Assembly (NCBI RefSeq): GCF_023923225.1
Contig: NZ_CP099489.1
Span: 2,480,001-2,544,000, forward strand
DNA length: 64,000 nt
Reading direction: 5' to 3'
Source of the DNA: Ornithinimicrobium faecis
GTDB lineage: Bacteria; Actinomycetota; Actinomycetes; Actinomycetales; Dermatophilaceae
In this document: in pieces, positions 25,389-34,976 of the stretch
Position numbering within the stretch: position 1 is the first letter of the stretch
Layout of the letters: the number at the start of each line of letters is the position of its first letter
Notes under the pieces: generated by a model
Seen by the model: the letters and a program-made list of their open reading frames with translations, nothing else
What the model was told of the DNA's origin: nothing
The model's database searches: none
Translations under genes and position numbers: made by a program

Positions 25389-26768
25389 GTGACCACGATC
25401 GGATCTATCAGGCGTCGGCGCAGAGTGCGGCGCACTCCCCCGCCCCGGCCTGTTCCCCCTGCCCACGCACGCCCGGCCGCGACGCGCGGGTTATGGCTCC
25501 TGGTTGTCTCGTTCCTGATGGTGATCCTGCAGGCGGCGGTGCCCGCCTCGGCCCAGGACGACGGCTCCGGTGGAGAGTCCCAGGTCAACGTCGAGGAGTA
25601 TGACCAGAACGTCACGGTCAACATCCGCAACAGCAACCAGCCCGTCCCTGACGTGCGGGTCGTTGTCACCGGCGGCGACTACGAGGCCGAGGCAGTCTCC
25701 GACGAGCGGGGGCAGGTCCGGATCGGGGTGCCGACCCAGGACCCCTACGAGGTCCTGGTCGATGAGGAGACGCTCCCCGAGGGCGTGACCGTCGAGGGCG
25801 ACAACCCGATCACCGTGGCCTACGGCTCGCAGTTCTTCGCACCGGCCAACTTCTTCCTCGGCGAGGACGTGCGCGAGACGGCCAGCTTCCTGTCGCAGTT
25901 CGTCGAGCGACTCTTCAACGGCCTGAACTTCGGCCTGATGCTCGCGCTCGCCTCGATCGGGCTGTCTCTGATCTTCGGCACCACCGGCCTGACGAACTTC
26001 GCGCACGCCGAGATGGTGACCTTCGGCGCCGTCGCCGCCCTGTTGGTGTGGCAGCTCGGCCTGCCCATTCTCGTGGCGATCGCCGTGGCGGTGATCGCCA
26101 GCGGGGCCTTCGGCTGGTTCTTCGACGCCGCCCTGTGGAGACCGTTGCGACGCAGAGGCATCGGGCTCGTGCAGATGATGATCCTCACCATCGGGTTCTC
26201 GCTGGTCGGCCGCTACGTCTTCCTCATCATCATCGGCGGTGGCACCACCCAGCTCCCCGGTGTCGGGGGGACCAAACACCAAATCTTCGGACCGGTTGCC
26301 CTGTCGACGGTGGACATCATCAGCATGGTGCTGAGCCTGCTCGTGCTGCTCGGCGTGTCCTACTGGTTGCTGCGCACCCGCATCGGCAAGGCGACCCGAG
26401 CGGTCGCCGACAACCGTCAACTCGCCGCCGCCAGCGGCATCGATGTCGAGCGGGTGACCCGGATCGTCTGGGTCATCGGTGGCTCCCTCGCCGGACTGTC
26501 CGGCGTCCTGTGGGCCTACTTCCGTCCGGGCATCAAGTGGGACATGGGTGTGCAGATCCTGTTGCTCATCTTCGCCGCGGTCGTCCTGGGCGGCCTGGGC
26601 ACGGCCTTCGGCGCGCTGGTCGGCTCCCTGGTCATCGGCATCCTGGTCGAGGTCTCGACCCTGTGGATCCCGTCTGACATCAAGTACGTCGGTGCGCTCG
26701 GCGTCCTCATCCTGGTCCTACTCGTCCGACCCCAGGGGCTCCTGGGCCGACGCGAACGCGTCGGATAA
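25389..26768 (+). CDS. LivH-type ABC permease with N-terminal extracellular domain
   Basis: Residues from about 165 to 450 are a branched-chain amino acid-type permease (LIFGTTGLTNFAHAEMVTFGA, IGKATRAVADNRQLAAASGIDVERV, the EAA-like cytoplasmic loop). Before it lies an unusual addition: a positively charged start, a signal-like hydrophobic segment (about 33-55, ending ASAQ), and a domain of about 60 residues with alternating strands (DVRVVVTGGDYEAEAVSDERGQVRIGVPT) that resembles carboxypeptidase-regulatory or Ig-like folds. The GTG at 25389 is the start. It is the first gene of livH-livM-livG-livF. Confidence 0.88.
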   Translation: MTTIGSIRRRRRVRRTPPPRPVPPAHARPAATRGLWLLVVSFLMVILQAAVPASAQDDGSGGESQVNVEEYDQNVTVNIRNSNQPVPDVRVVVTGGDYEAEAVSDERGQVRIGVPTQDPYEVLVDEETLPEGVTVEGDNPITVAYGSQFFAPANFFLGEDVRETASFLSQFVERLFNGLNFGLMLALASIGLSLIFGTTGLTNFAHAEMVTFGAVAALLVWQLGLPILVAIAVAVIASGAFGWFFDAALWRPLRRRGIGLVQMMILTIGFSLVGRYVFLIIIGGGTTQLPGVGGTKHQIFGPVALSTVDIISMVLSLLVLLGVSYWLLRTRIGKATRAVADNRQLAAASGIDVERVTRIVWVIGGSLAGLSGVLWAYFRPGIKWDMGVQILLLIFAAVVLGGLGTAFGALVGSLVIGILVEVSTLWIPSDIKYVGALGVLILVLLVRPQGLLGRRERVG

Positions 26769-26780
26769 GGGAGGCATGCA

Positions 26781-27758
26781 ATGAACTGGGGTTCCATCCT
26801 CAACAACACGGCGAGCTTCATGCTGTCCCCCGAGACCATCGGCTTCATGCTGGCCGCCCTCGGCCTGGCCGTGCACTTCGGCTACGCGGGCCTGCTCAAC
26901 TTCGGCATGGCTGGCTTCATGGCCATCGGTGCCTACGGCTACGCGATCTCCATCCTCAGCTTCGGCTTCCCCTGGTGGGCCGGTATCCTGGTCAGCGTCG
27001 TCGCGGCCGTGATCTTCGCGGTGCTGCTCGGCATCCCGACGCTACGACTTCGAGCCGACTACCTCGCGATCGTGACCATCGCCGCTGCCGAGATCGTGCG
27101 GTTGCTGTTCCAGTCCCGGGTTTTTGACACCTGGACCAACTCCGCCGATGGGCTCGGCGGCTATCACACCAGTTTCCGCGAGGCCAATCCCCTCCCTGCC
27201 GGCACCTTCGGCTTCGGCCCGTGGGAGTTCACGTCCGACCAGTGGTGGAGCCGCCTGTTCGGCCTCGTGCTGGTCGCGCTCGGTGTCCTCCTGGTGTGGC
27301 TGCTCATGCGCAGCCCCTGGGGTCGCGTGCTCAAGGGCATCCGGGAGGATGAGGACGCGGTCCGCTCGCTGGGCAAGAACGTCTACCTCTACAAGATGCA
27401 GGCCCTCATCATCGGTGGTGTCCTCGGCGCCCTGGGCGGCGTGGTCATTGCCCTGCCCTCCGCGGTGATCCCGCAGTACTACCTGCCGAGCCTGACCTTC
27501 TTCGTGTGGACCGCCCTGCTTCTGGGTGGCGCCGCAACACTGTTTGGTCCGGTGCTCGGTGCCGTCATGTACTGGGGCGTCATGGCCTTCCTGGCCGGGG
27601 TCCTCCCCGCCATGGCCAACGAGGGCTGGCTGCCCATGTCCTCGACGGCGGCCGGCAACTTCCGGTTCGTGCTCGTTGGTCTCGCTCTGATGCTCCTGGT
27701 CGCGTTCCGACCACAGGGCCTCCTGGGCAAGAAGAAGGAGATGACCTTTGTCAAATAG
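26781..27758 (+). CDS. LivM-type ABC permease
   Basis: The 325-residue second permease of the system has about eight to ten membrane segments and the LivM features HFGYAGLLNFGMAGFMAIGAYGYA near the start and GRVLKGIREDEDAVRSLGKNV in the cytoplasmic loop. GGGAGG stands 6-7 bp before the ATG. It follows livH by 12 bp and overlaps livG. Probably pairs with LivH to form the channel. Confidence 0.93.
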   Translation: MNWGSILNNTASFMLSPETIGFMLAALGLAVHFGYAGLLNFGMAGFMAIGAYGYAISILSFGFPWWAGILVSVVAAVIFAVLLGIPTLRLRADYLAIVTIAAAEIVRLLFQSRVFDTWTNSADGLGGYHTSFREANPLPAGTFGFGPWEFTSDQWWSRLFGLVLVALGVLLVWLLMRSPWGRVLKGIREDEDAVRSLGKNVYLYKMQALIIGGVLGALGGVVIALPSAVIPQYYLPSLTFFVWTALLLGGAATLFGPVLGAVMYWGVMAFLAGVLPAMANEGWLPMSSTAAGNFRFVLVGLALMLLVAFRPQGLLGKKKEMTFVK

Positions 27759-28788
27759 CAGCCCCGAACCCAGCAGTCTCAATCCCGACACTCCCCACCG
27801 GGACACTCCTGACCCCAGTGCCCCCGACCTGCCGGATGCCCCGGAGGGCACCGAGCTGAAGGGGATCGACGTGGAGACCGTCGTCGAGACGCTCGAGGTC
27901 GAGCCGACCCACGAGATCCACACGACCACCGATCTGGCCAAGGGACCGCCCGCCCCTGGCGTGCCCAAGACCGACCCGATCATGGTCGCGGACAACATCA
28001 CCCGGTCCTTCGGCGGTGTCAAGGCGGTGGATGCCCAGCACCTGGAGATCCCCCGCCACGCGATCACTGCGCTCATTGGCCCCAACGGTGCCGGCAAGAC
28101 GACGCTGTTCAATCTGCTGAGCGGTTTCGACAAGCCGGACACGGGTGCCTGGTCGTTCAACGGCCGTGCCCTGTCGGGGATCCCCGCCTTCAAGTCGGCG
28201 CGGTTGGGTCAGGTGCGCACCTTCCAGCTGACCAAGGTGCTCGCCCGCCTCACGGTGCTCGAGAGCATGAAACTGGGTGCCACCGGGCAGCGTGGCGAGT
28301 CCATGCTGGCCTCCGTGGTGCCGATGCTCTGGCAGAAGCAGGAGCGTGAGATCGAGGAGCGCGCTCTCGGTCTGCTGAAGAAGTTCAAGCTCTACGAGAA
28401 GAAGGACGACTACTCCGCCAGCCTCTCCGGCGGCCAGCGCAAACTGCTGGAGATGGCACGCGCCCTGATGACCGAGCCGGAGTTCGTCCTCCTGGACGAG
28501 CCGATGGCGGGTGTGAACCCGGCGCTGGTGCAGTCCCTGCTCGACCACGTGCTCGACCTCAAGGCCGAGGGCATGACCGTGCTCTTCGTGGAGCATGACA
28601 TGCACATGGTGCGCCACATCGCCGACTGGGTCGTGGTCATGGCCGAGGGCCGGATCGTGGCTGAGGGCCCACCCAGCGAGGTCATGAAGGACCCAGCCGT
28701 CATCGACGCCTATCTCGGCAGCCACCTGGACGAGGACATCGGCGTCATCACCGGCCGCTATGACGAGGAGGGGAACAGACTCCCATGA
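27748..28788 (+). CDS. LivG-type ABC ATPase with N-terminal extension
   Basis: The 346-residue ATPase has Walker A GPNGAGKTT near residue 111, the signature LSGGQRKLLEMARALM, Walker B FVLLDEPMAGVNPAL and the H-loop FVEHDMHMV. The first ~75 residues are a disordered Pro/Asp/Thr-rich extension not usual in LivG. The start is a TTG at 27748 with AAGGAG 7 bp upstream, overlapping the livM stop. It powers transport with LivF. Confidence 0.92.
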   Translation: MSNSSPEPSSLNPDTPHRDTPDPSAPDLPDAPEGTELKGIDVETVVETLEVEPTHEIHTTTDLAKGPPAPGVPKTDPIMVADNITRSFGGVKAVDAQHLEIPRHAITALIGPNGAGKTTLFNLLSGFDKPDTGAWSFNGRALSGIPAFKSARLGQVRTFQLTKVLARLTVLESMKLGATGQRGESMLASVVPMLWQKQEREIEERALGLLKKFKLYEKKDDYSASLSGGQRKLLEMARALMTEPEFVLLDEPMAGVNPALVQSLLDHVLDLKAEGMTVLFVEHDMHMVRHIADWVVVMAEGRIVAEGPPSEVMKDPAVIDAYLGSHLDEDIGVITGRYDEEGNRLP

Positions 28789-29567
28789 GCGAATCCACCA
28801 CCCCCACAACCACACCGGCGGCTCAGCCCGAGACGCGGGACATCGTGGTCGATGTCAAGAGCGTGACCGCGGGCTATCTGCCGGGGATCAACATCCTCAC
28901 CGACACCAACCTGCGGGCCTATGACGGTGAGCTCATCGGCATCATCGGGCCCAACGGCGCCGGCAAGTCCACCCTGTTGAAGGCGATCTTCGGCATGGTG
29001 CAGGTCCGCGAGGGATCGATCACCCTCCGCGGCGACGACATCACCAACCTCAAGGCCAACGAGTTGGTCGAAAAGGGTGTCGGCCTGGTCCCCCAGACCG
29101 AGAATGTCTTCCCCACCCTGACCATCAGGGAAAACCTGGAGATGGGCGCCTTCCAGAAGCCGGCGGGCGTCCGCGAGAACCTCGAGTTCGTCGTGGACAT
29201 CTTCCCGGCGCTGGGTGATCGCATGAGTCAGGTCGCCGGGTCGCTGAGCGGTGGTGAGCGACAGATGGTGGCAATGTCCCGGGCCCTGATGATGCGCCCG
29301 GAGGTTCTCCTGCTCGATGAGCCGTCGGCAGGGCTGTCCCCCGTGCGTCAGGACGATGCCTTCATCCGGGTCTCCTCGATCAACCAGGCGGGGGTCACGA
29401 CGATCATGGTCGAGCAGAACGCCCGCCGGTGCCTGCAGATCTGTGATCGCGCCTATGTGCTCGACCAGGGCCACGACGCCCACACCGGCACCGGTCGTGA
29501 ACTGCTCAACGACGAGAAGGTGATCGGGCTCTACCTCGGCACACTCGGCCAGGAGGAGTCGGCCTAG
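28785..29567 (+). CDS. LivF-type ABC ATPase
   Basis: The 260-residue second ATPase shows GPNGAGKSTLLKAIFG, LSGGERQMVAMSRALM, LLLDEPSAGLSPV and MVEQNARRCLQICDRAYVLDQG, the last being the LivF type of H-loop. Its ATG overlaps the livG stop as ATGA. It closes the operon and is followed by a strong terminator. The solute (branched-chain amino acid, amide, urea or other) cannot be told from sequence. Confidence 0.93.
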   Translation: MSESTTPTTTPAAQPETRDIVVDVKSVTAGYLPGINILTDTNLRAYDGELIGIIGPNGAGKSTLLKAIFGMVQVREGSITLRGDDITNLKANELVEKGVGLVPQTENVFPTLTIRENLEMGAFQKPAGVRENLEFVVDIFPALGDRMSQVAGSLSGGERQMVAMSRALMMRPEVLLLDEPSAGLSPVRQDDAFIRVSSINQAGVTTIMVEQNARRCLQICDRAYVLDQGHDAHTGTGRELLNDEKVIGLYLGTLGQEESA

Positions 29568-29588
29568 CCCGCGCACAGCACCACAACG

Positions 29589-29658
29589 AGGCCCCCGGGA
29601 GAATCTCCCGGGGGCCTTCTTGTGGCGGTCGTTCAGTTCACCTGATCACTTCTAACGG
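29589..29658 (+). terminator. Terminator after livF, copy A of a duplicated segment
   Basis: AGGCCCCCGGGAG (29589-29601) and CTCCCGGGGGCCT (29605-29617) form a 13-bp hairpin with a 3-nt loop, followed by TCTTGT. The region through 29658 is repeated with a few differences at 30121-30188. In copy A, the part after the hairpin resembles the last codons of the binding-protein gene (reverse strand), but no gene reads into it here. Confidence 0.88.
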
Positions 29659-29744
29659 CCGCGCGAGGGTCGCGGGCAGCGCTACGGTTGTTGGCGTTGA
29701 GGTGCCGGGCACGGGCGCCCCGGAGACTGTGGAGGTGATCAGGC

Positions 29745-30089
29745 ATGACAGGTCCTGGCACCGTTCAGCCGCCTGCACGTGACCGGCAGTTCACTGCAGG
29801 GACAGCGTTGGTCGCCGTCCTCGCCATCCCTGTCGGCCTTGGCCTCTCCATCTTCGGACTCTTCGGCTGGTGTGTTGGCCCCTTGATCCTCATCGCTGGC
29901 CTCGTCGGGCAACACCTGCGTCGCGGATGGGCCTCCTGGGCGATCTGGATCGGCGTCGGGCTGATCCTGGGAGCGTTGACCTACATCAGCATGGGTCTGC
30001 TGACCCCCGACGGCTCATCATCGGACGGCACCACACCGCCGCACGCAACGTCGGGACCACCCTCAGAACCTGTGGGAGACACGCCCTAG
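29745..30089 (+). CDS. Small membrane protein of unknown function
   Basis: The 114-residue protein has two or three membrane segments (ALVAVLAIPVGLGLSIFGLFGWCVGPLILIAGLVG and WAIWIGVGLILGALTYISMGLL) and a disordered Ser/Pro tail. GGAGGTGATC sits before the ATG. It lies between two copies of the same terminator, alone. It may have been inserted into the junction between livF and the binding-protein gene. Confidence 0.7.
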   Translation: MTGPGTVQPPARDRQFTAGTALVAVLAIPVGLGLSIFGLFGWCVGPLILIAGLVGQHLRRGWASWAIWIGVGLILGALTYISMGLLTPDGSSSDGTTPPHATSGPPSEPVGDTP

Positions 30090-30120
30090 CTCGTTCGACG
30101 CGGCGCAGCGCACACGCACA

Positions 30121-30188
30121 AGGCCCCCGGGAGATTCTCCCGGGGGCCTCTGTGTTGGTCGTTCAGATCAGCTGATCAGTTCTGGCGG
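30121..30188 (-). terminator. Terminator after the binding-protein gene, copy B
   Basis: The same 13-bp hairpin (30121-30133 with 30137-30149) serves the minus-strand binding-protein gene and probably also the small membrane-protein gene on the plus strand. With the following bases it matches copy A at 29589-29658 with several scattered differences and two 1-bp gaps. Confidence 0.85.
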
Positions 30189-31555
30189 ACCAGCTTGTTC
30201 TCACCGTCATACTCGAAGATGCCGATGGTGGCCTCGGTCGGGTCACCGTTGGCATCGAAGGTGATCGGTCCGGAGGGGCCGTCATAGTCGACGATCTCAC
30301 CCGCGGTGATGGCGGCAGCAGCGTCGGCGAAGTTGTCGAACTTCTCGCCACCGCCGGAGCCACCAGACACCTGAGCCATCCAGGTGGCCATGTCCGGGCC
30401 CTCGACCGAGTCGGCCGCCAGGGCGGACAGCGCCGCCAGGACGATCGCGTCGTAGGTCTCACCGGCGTAGTTGAGGTCGGAAAGCTCCTCACCGGCGTGC
30501 TCCTGCCAGCCCGCGTTCAGGCCCTCCAGGAAGCTGTCGTCCAGGGCCGGCCCGGGCTGGGTGCCCTTGGAGCCCTCGAGCATGCCCGCGTCGAAGTCCT
30601 CGCTGTAGTCCGCGATGTTGCCATCGACGAAGTACAGGTTGCTCATGTCGACGCCACCGGACTCCAGGGCCGGAATGATGGTCTTGATCTCCTCGAAGGT
30701 GATCAGCGCGATGGCGTCAGGGCTCTGCGCCATGATCGAGCTGATCTGCGCGTCGAAGGTGGTGTCACCGGCGTTGTACGACTCGGAAGCCACCACTGTG
30801 CCGTTGGCGGCCTCGAAGGTCTCGGTGAGCTGGGCCTCCAGGCCGGTGCCGTAGGCGTCGTTCAGGAAGAGGATGCCGAGGTTGACCACACCGTCGGAGG
30901 CAATCAGGTTGCCCAGCACCTCACCCTGGAGCAGGTCCGAGGGGGCCGTGCGCCAGTAGAGGTTGTTGTCCGGCCAGTCGCTGAACTCCGGGGCGGTGTT
31001 GGCCGGGGAGATCATCAGCGTCTCCGCAGCCACGACCTCGTCGATGAACAACTTGGAGACGCCCGATGAGGCGGCACCGATGATCACCTTGTTGTCCGCG
31101 TTGAGCAACTGCGGGACGGTGGTGGCGTAGGCGCGGTTGTCAGGGTCACCGGAGTCGCCCAGGGTCAGCTCGATGGTGATGCCTGCATCGGCGTCGTTGA
31201 TGTCCTTGGCTGCTTTGAGTGCTCCAGCCTCCTCGGGCGGGCCCAGGAAGGCCAGCGCGCCGGTCTGCGGCAGCACGGTGCCGACCTTCAGCGTCAGGTC
31301 GCGCTCGCCGGCCTCGGGAGCACCCGGGTCCTCCGGTGCGCCGCCGGCGCCCCCGGCCTCCTCAGTGGACTCGCTCGTGTCGTCGCTGGCCTCGGCGTCG
31401 TCGCCGGCAGCCGCGTCCTCCTCCGTCGACTCGCTGGTGCCGTCGTCACCTTCGTCGTCGCCGCCACACGCAGCCAGGATGAGGGAAGAGGCTGCCAACA
31501 CTGCAATTCCGCGGGCGGTCACGGACGTCCGCTTGCGCAGGGTAGATGGACTCAT
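30176..31555 (-). CDS. ABC-type amino acid/amide binding lipoprotein (LivK-like)
   Basis: The 459-residue periplasmic-type binding protein carries a lipoprotein signal (SSLILAAC, lipid Cys near residue 27). A long acidic Glu/Asp/Ser/Thr linker follows, then the LivK/Peripla_BP_6 domain (LKVGTVLPQTGALAFLGPPEEAGALKAAKDIN, LTLGDSGDPDNRAYATTVPQLL, YFVDGNIADYSEDF). The ATG at 31555 has AAGGAG upstream. It faces livHMGF and is the likely substrate-capture partner of that system. Confidence 0.93.
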   Translation of the reverse strand: MSPSTLRKRTSVTARGIAVLAASSLILAACGGDDEGDDGTSESTEEDAAAGDDAEASDDTSESTEEAGGAGGAPEDPGAPEAGERDLTLKVGTVLPQTGALAFLGPPEEAGALKAAKDINDADAGITIELTLGDSGDPDNRAYATTVPQLLNADNKVIIGAASSGVSKLFIDEVVAAETLMISPANTAPEFSDWPDNNLYWRTAPSDLLQGEVLGNLIASDGVVNLGILFLNDAYGTGLEAQLTETFEAANGTVVASESYNAGDTTFDAQISSIMAQSPDAIALITFEEIKTIIPALESGGVDMSNLYFVDGNIADYSEDFDAGMLEGSKGTQPGPALDDSFLEGLNAGWQEHAGEELSDLNYAGETYDAIVLAALSALAADSVEGPDMATWMAQVSGGSGGGEKFDNFADAAAAITAGEIVDYDGPSGPITFDANGDPTEATIGIFEYDGENKLVRQN

Positions 31556-31753
31556 GTTGCTCCTTGCTCGTCGTGATGTATCGCGATGCGTCCGGGGGTG
31601 GGGCACCTCACGTATGTGCAAGGTAAATGGCAGTTCGGGCCCACACAAGGGACACGAGCCACTCGTTGCGGGAACGGTCCCAAATCGTTACCCAGCAGTG
31701 ACGTTGAGCCCGCCGAGGCGCCCAGGAGAGCGCCGATCAGTGGCCAGCCGTGC

Positions 31754-34426
31754 TCAGTGCGCGGCGTCGTGCCAGGTGCGACCCCACCCCAGGCTCACGT
31801 CCAGCGGGACGTCCAGCTCGACGGCCGCCCCCATCTCGCGCCGGACCAACTCCTCGACGGCTGCCTTCTCGGCCGTCGGGACCTCCAGGACCAACTCGTC
31901 GTGCACCTGCAGCAGGATCCGCGAGCTCAGGCCCTCGGTGCGCAGCGCCTCCTCGACCCTGAGCATGGCGACCTTGATGATGTCGGCGGCCGACCCCTGG
32001 ATGGGCGCGTTGAGCGCCATCCGCTCAGCCATCTCCCGACGCTGTCGGTTGTCGGAGGTGAGGTCGGGCAGATAACGACGCCGCCCCAGCATCGTCTCCG
32101 TGAACCCGGTGCCGCGGGCCTCGGCCACCACGTCGCGCAGATAGTCGCGCACCCCGCCGAACCGGGCGAAGTATTCCTCCATCAGGCCGCTGGCCTCGTC
32201 ACGTGAGATGCCCAACTGCTTGGACAGGCCGAAGGCCGACAAACCGTAGGCCAGGCCATAGCTCATCGCCTTGACCTTGGACCGCATCTCGGACGTGACC
32301 CCGGCCGGCTCGACGTCGAAGACCCGTGAGCCGACGAAGCGGTGCAGGTCCTCCCCCGTCCGGAAGGCCTCGATGAGCCCCTCGTCCCGCGAGAGGTGCG
32401 CCATGATCCGCATCTCGATCTGGCTGTAGTCAGCCGACAGCAACTCGTCGTAGCCCGAGCCGACGACGAAGGCCTCGCGGATGCGCCGGCCCTCCTCGGT
32501 GCGGATCGGGATGTTCTGCAGGTTGGGGTCGGTGGAGCTGAGTCGCCCGGTGGCAGCTATCGTCTGCTGATAGGTCGTGTGGATGCGCCCGTCGTCGGCG
32601 ACCGACTTGATCAGGCCCTCAGCGGTCACCCGCAGGCGGGTCTTGTCACGGTGGCGCAGCAGCGCCTCCAGGAACGGGTGCTCGGTCTGGGCATAGAGCC
32701 CGGCCAGGGCGTCGGCGTCGGTGGTGTAGCCCGTCTTGGTGCGCCGCGTCTTGGGCAGGTCGAGCTTTTCGAAGAGCACCGTCTGCAACTGCTTGGGTGA
32801 GCCGAGGTTGACCGAGTCGTCCTCGATGGCGTCCCAGGCGTCCTGCTGTGCCGCCAGCATGGCGTCACCGAACTCACCCTCGAGGCGCTCCATCGCGTCC
32901 AGGTCGACCGCGATGCCGACGTGTTCCATCCGGCCCAGGACGCCGACGAGCGGCAGCTCGATGTCGCGCAGCAACTCGGCGCCCTGCACCTCGGCGATCT
33001 CGGTGTCCAGCGCCTCGGCGAGGTCCAGGACGGCTTGGGCGTGCACGAGCGCGGACTGGACAGCGGCGTCGCCCTCGCCCAGGTCAAGATCCAGCAGACC
33101 CTGGTCGGGGGCTGACTCCTCGGCGCGCAGCTCCCGCTTCAGATAGCGCAGCACCAGGTCGGCCAGGTCATAGGACCGCTGGTCAGGGCGCACGAGGTAG
33201 GCGGCCAGGGCGGTGTCGCTGACCAGCCCGGCCAGGGGCAGCCCGCGGGCCTCCAGCGCGTGCAACGGCCCCTTGGCGTCGTGCAGCACCTTGGGCACGC
33301 CCGGGTCAGCCAGCCAGGCGGCCAGCGCGGTCTCCGCGGCCTCATCGAGATCGCTGAGCGTGATGTGCCCGGCCGCACCGGGCGTCGCCAGGGTCAGGCT
33401 GGTTGCGTCACCGGTCCCCCGGGCCCAACTGCCGCTGACGTGCAGCCCGGTGCGCGTGCCCGCCGCAGCGTGCTCGGCCAGCCACGCGGGCACCTCGGCA
33501 ACCGCGAGGCGGCCGCCCTCCACCTCGATGCCCTCGTCTGCCTCGTCCTCCACCGGGTCGAGGTAGTCGAAGAGCCGGTCCCGCAGCACTCGGAACTCCA
33601 GGCGGTCAAAGACGGTGTGGATTTGCTCGCGGTCCCACACCCGACGCTCCAGGTCGGGCAGGGCCAGCGGCAGCTCGAGGTCTCCGACGAGCTGGTTGAG
33701 GCGTCGGTTGCGCAGGACGCCGTCCAGGTGCTCGCGCAGCGACTCCCCCGCCTTGCCCTTGATCTGGTCGGCGTTGGTGACGATGCCGGTGAGGTCGTCG
33801 TATTGGTTGATCCACTTGGCGGCCGTCTTGGGGCCGACCCCCGGCACGCCCGGCAGGTTGTCCGAGGCCTCGCCCACCAGGGCCGCGAGGTCGGAGTAGC
33901 GCTCCGGCCCGACGCCATACTTTTCCTGCACCGCGGCGGGGGTCATCCGGACCAGGTCCGAGACGCCCTTGCGCGGATAGAGCACGGTCACCTTGTCACC
34001 GACCAACTGATAGGTGTCCCGGTCTCCCGAGCAGATCAGCACCTCCATGCCCTCGTCCCGCGCCCGCGTGGTGAGCGTGGCGAGGATGTCATCGGCCTCG
34101 AAGCCGTCGACCTCCAGGTGCTGGATCGCCAGCGCGTCCAGGACCTCCCGAATGATCGGGATCTGCCCCTTGAACTCCGACGGGGTGGCCGAACGGCCGG
34201 CCTTGTACTCGGCATACTCCTCGCTGCGGAAGGTCTGCCGGGAGACGTCGAACGCGACCGCGACGTGGGTCGGGGCCTCGTCGCGCATCACATTGATGAG
34301 CATCGAGGTGAACCCGAAGACACCATTAGTGCTCTGCCCGGTGCTCGTGGAGAAGTTCTCCACCGGAAGCGCGAAGAAGGCCCGGTAGGCCAGCGAATGT
34401 CCATCCAACAGCAGCAGTCGACTCAC
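31754..34426 (-). CDS. polA: DNA polymerase I
   Basis: The 890-residue enzyme has an N-terminal 5' nuclease domain (LLLLDGHSLAYRAFFAL; ICSGDRDTYQL; GVPGVGPKTAAKWI) and a middle exonuclease-like domain without clear catalytic acids. The polymerase domain follows (LSADYSQIEMRIMAHLS, motif A; KVKAMSYGLAYGLSAFGL, O-helix; LLQVHDELVLEVP, motif C). It fills gaps in repair and removes RNA primers. The GTG at 34426 (MSRLLLLDGH) is the natural start. The loss of 3'-5' proofreading is usual in actinobacterial PolA. Confidence 0.97.
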   Translation of the reverse strand: MSRLLLLDGHSLAYRAFFALPVENFSTSTGQSTNGVFGFTSMLINVMRDEAPTHVAVAFDVSRQTFRSEEYAEYKAGRSATPSEFKGQIPIIREVLDALAIQHLEVDGFEADDILATLTTRARDEGMEVLICSGDRDTYQLVGDKVTVLYPRKGVSDLVRMTPAAVQEKYGVGPERYSDLAALVGEASDNLPGVPGVGPKTAAKWINQYDDLTGIVTNADQIKGKAGESLREHLDGVLRNRRLNQLVGDLELPLALPDLERRVWDREQIHTVFDRLEFRVLRDRLFDYLDPVEDEADEGIEVEGGRLAVAEVPAWLAEHAAAGTRTGLHVSGSWARGTGDATSLTLATPGAAGHITLSDLDEAAETALAAWLADPGVPKVLHDAKGPLHALEARGLPLAGLVSDTALAAYLVRPDQRSYDLADLVLRYLKRELRAEESAPDQGLLDLDLGEGDAAVQSALVHAQAVLDLAEALDTEIAEVQGAELLRDIELPLVGVLGRMEHVGIAVDLDAMERLEGEFGDAMLAAQQDAWDAIEDDSVNLGSPKQLQTVLFEKLDLPKTRRTKTGYTTDADALAGLYAQTEHPFLEALLRHRDKTRLRVTAEGLIKSVADDGRIHTTYQQTIAATGRLSSTDPNLQNIPIRTEEGRRIREAFVVGSGYDELLSADYSQIEMRIMAHLSRDEGLIEAFRTGEDLHRFVGSRVFDVEPAGVTSEMRSKVKAMSYGLAYGLSAFGLSKQLGISRDEASGLMEEYFARFGGVRDYLRDVVAEARGTGFTETMLGRRRYLPDLTSDNRQRREMAERMALNAPIQGSAADIIKVAMLRVEEALRTEGLSSRILLQVHDELVLEVPTAEKAAVEELVRREMGAAVELDVPLDVSLGWGRTWHDAAH

Positions 34427-34445
34427 GCATGACACTCTAGGTGCC

Positions 34446-34853
34446 ATGACTGACACTCAACGTCCCGACCAGCGCATCGCCACGCTGCTGGATCGCATGG
34501 AGATCGAGATCACCGAGGCCAGCGCGGACCGTGTCGTGGGTCGGATGCCGGTGGCCGGCAACATCCAGCCCTACGGTCTCCTGCACGGTGGCGCCTCCGC
34601 CGTCCTCGCCGAGACCCTGGGATCCGTCGGCTCGGCCCACCATGCGGGCGAGGGCCGCATCGCCGTCGGCGTCGACCTCAACATCACCCACCACCGCGGC
34701 GTGCGCGAGGGCCACGTCACCGGAGTCGCCACGCCCCTGAGCCTGGGTCGGTCAGTCGCCGCCTACGAGATTGTGATCACCGACGACTCCGGCAAGCGCT
34801 GTGCCTCGGCCCGCCTCACCTGTCAACTGCGCGACCGACCCCCGGGCAGCTGA
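34446..34853 (+). CDS. Hotdog-fold acyl-CoA thioesterase (PaaI-like)
   Basis: The 135-residue protein has the hotdog pattern with LLHGGASAVLAETLGS, whose HGG and Glu belong to the active site, and the strand VGVDLNITHHRGVREGHVTGVATPL. Such proteins cleave aromatic or other CoA thioesters. It is divergent from polA, 19 bp away, and the two promoters must overlap. The exact substrate is unknown. Confidence 0.9.
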   Translation: MTDTQRPDQRIATLLDRMEIEITEASADRVVGRMPVAGNIQPYGLLHGGASAVLAETLGSVGSAHHAGEGRIAVGVDLNITHHRGVREGHVTGVATPLSLGRSVAAYEIVITDDSGKRCASARLTCQLRDRPPGS

Positions 34854-34976
34854 TCCGCCCTAGGTGTCACGAGCTCACAACGCCCAACACTCACCGGCCA
34901 CCCACGCTGGGCCGCCAACCACCTGAGAAGGTCGCCCACCCAGCCCCCAGCCAACCCGGCGCACCGGAGAAGGGGC

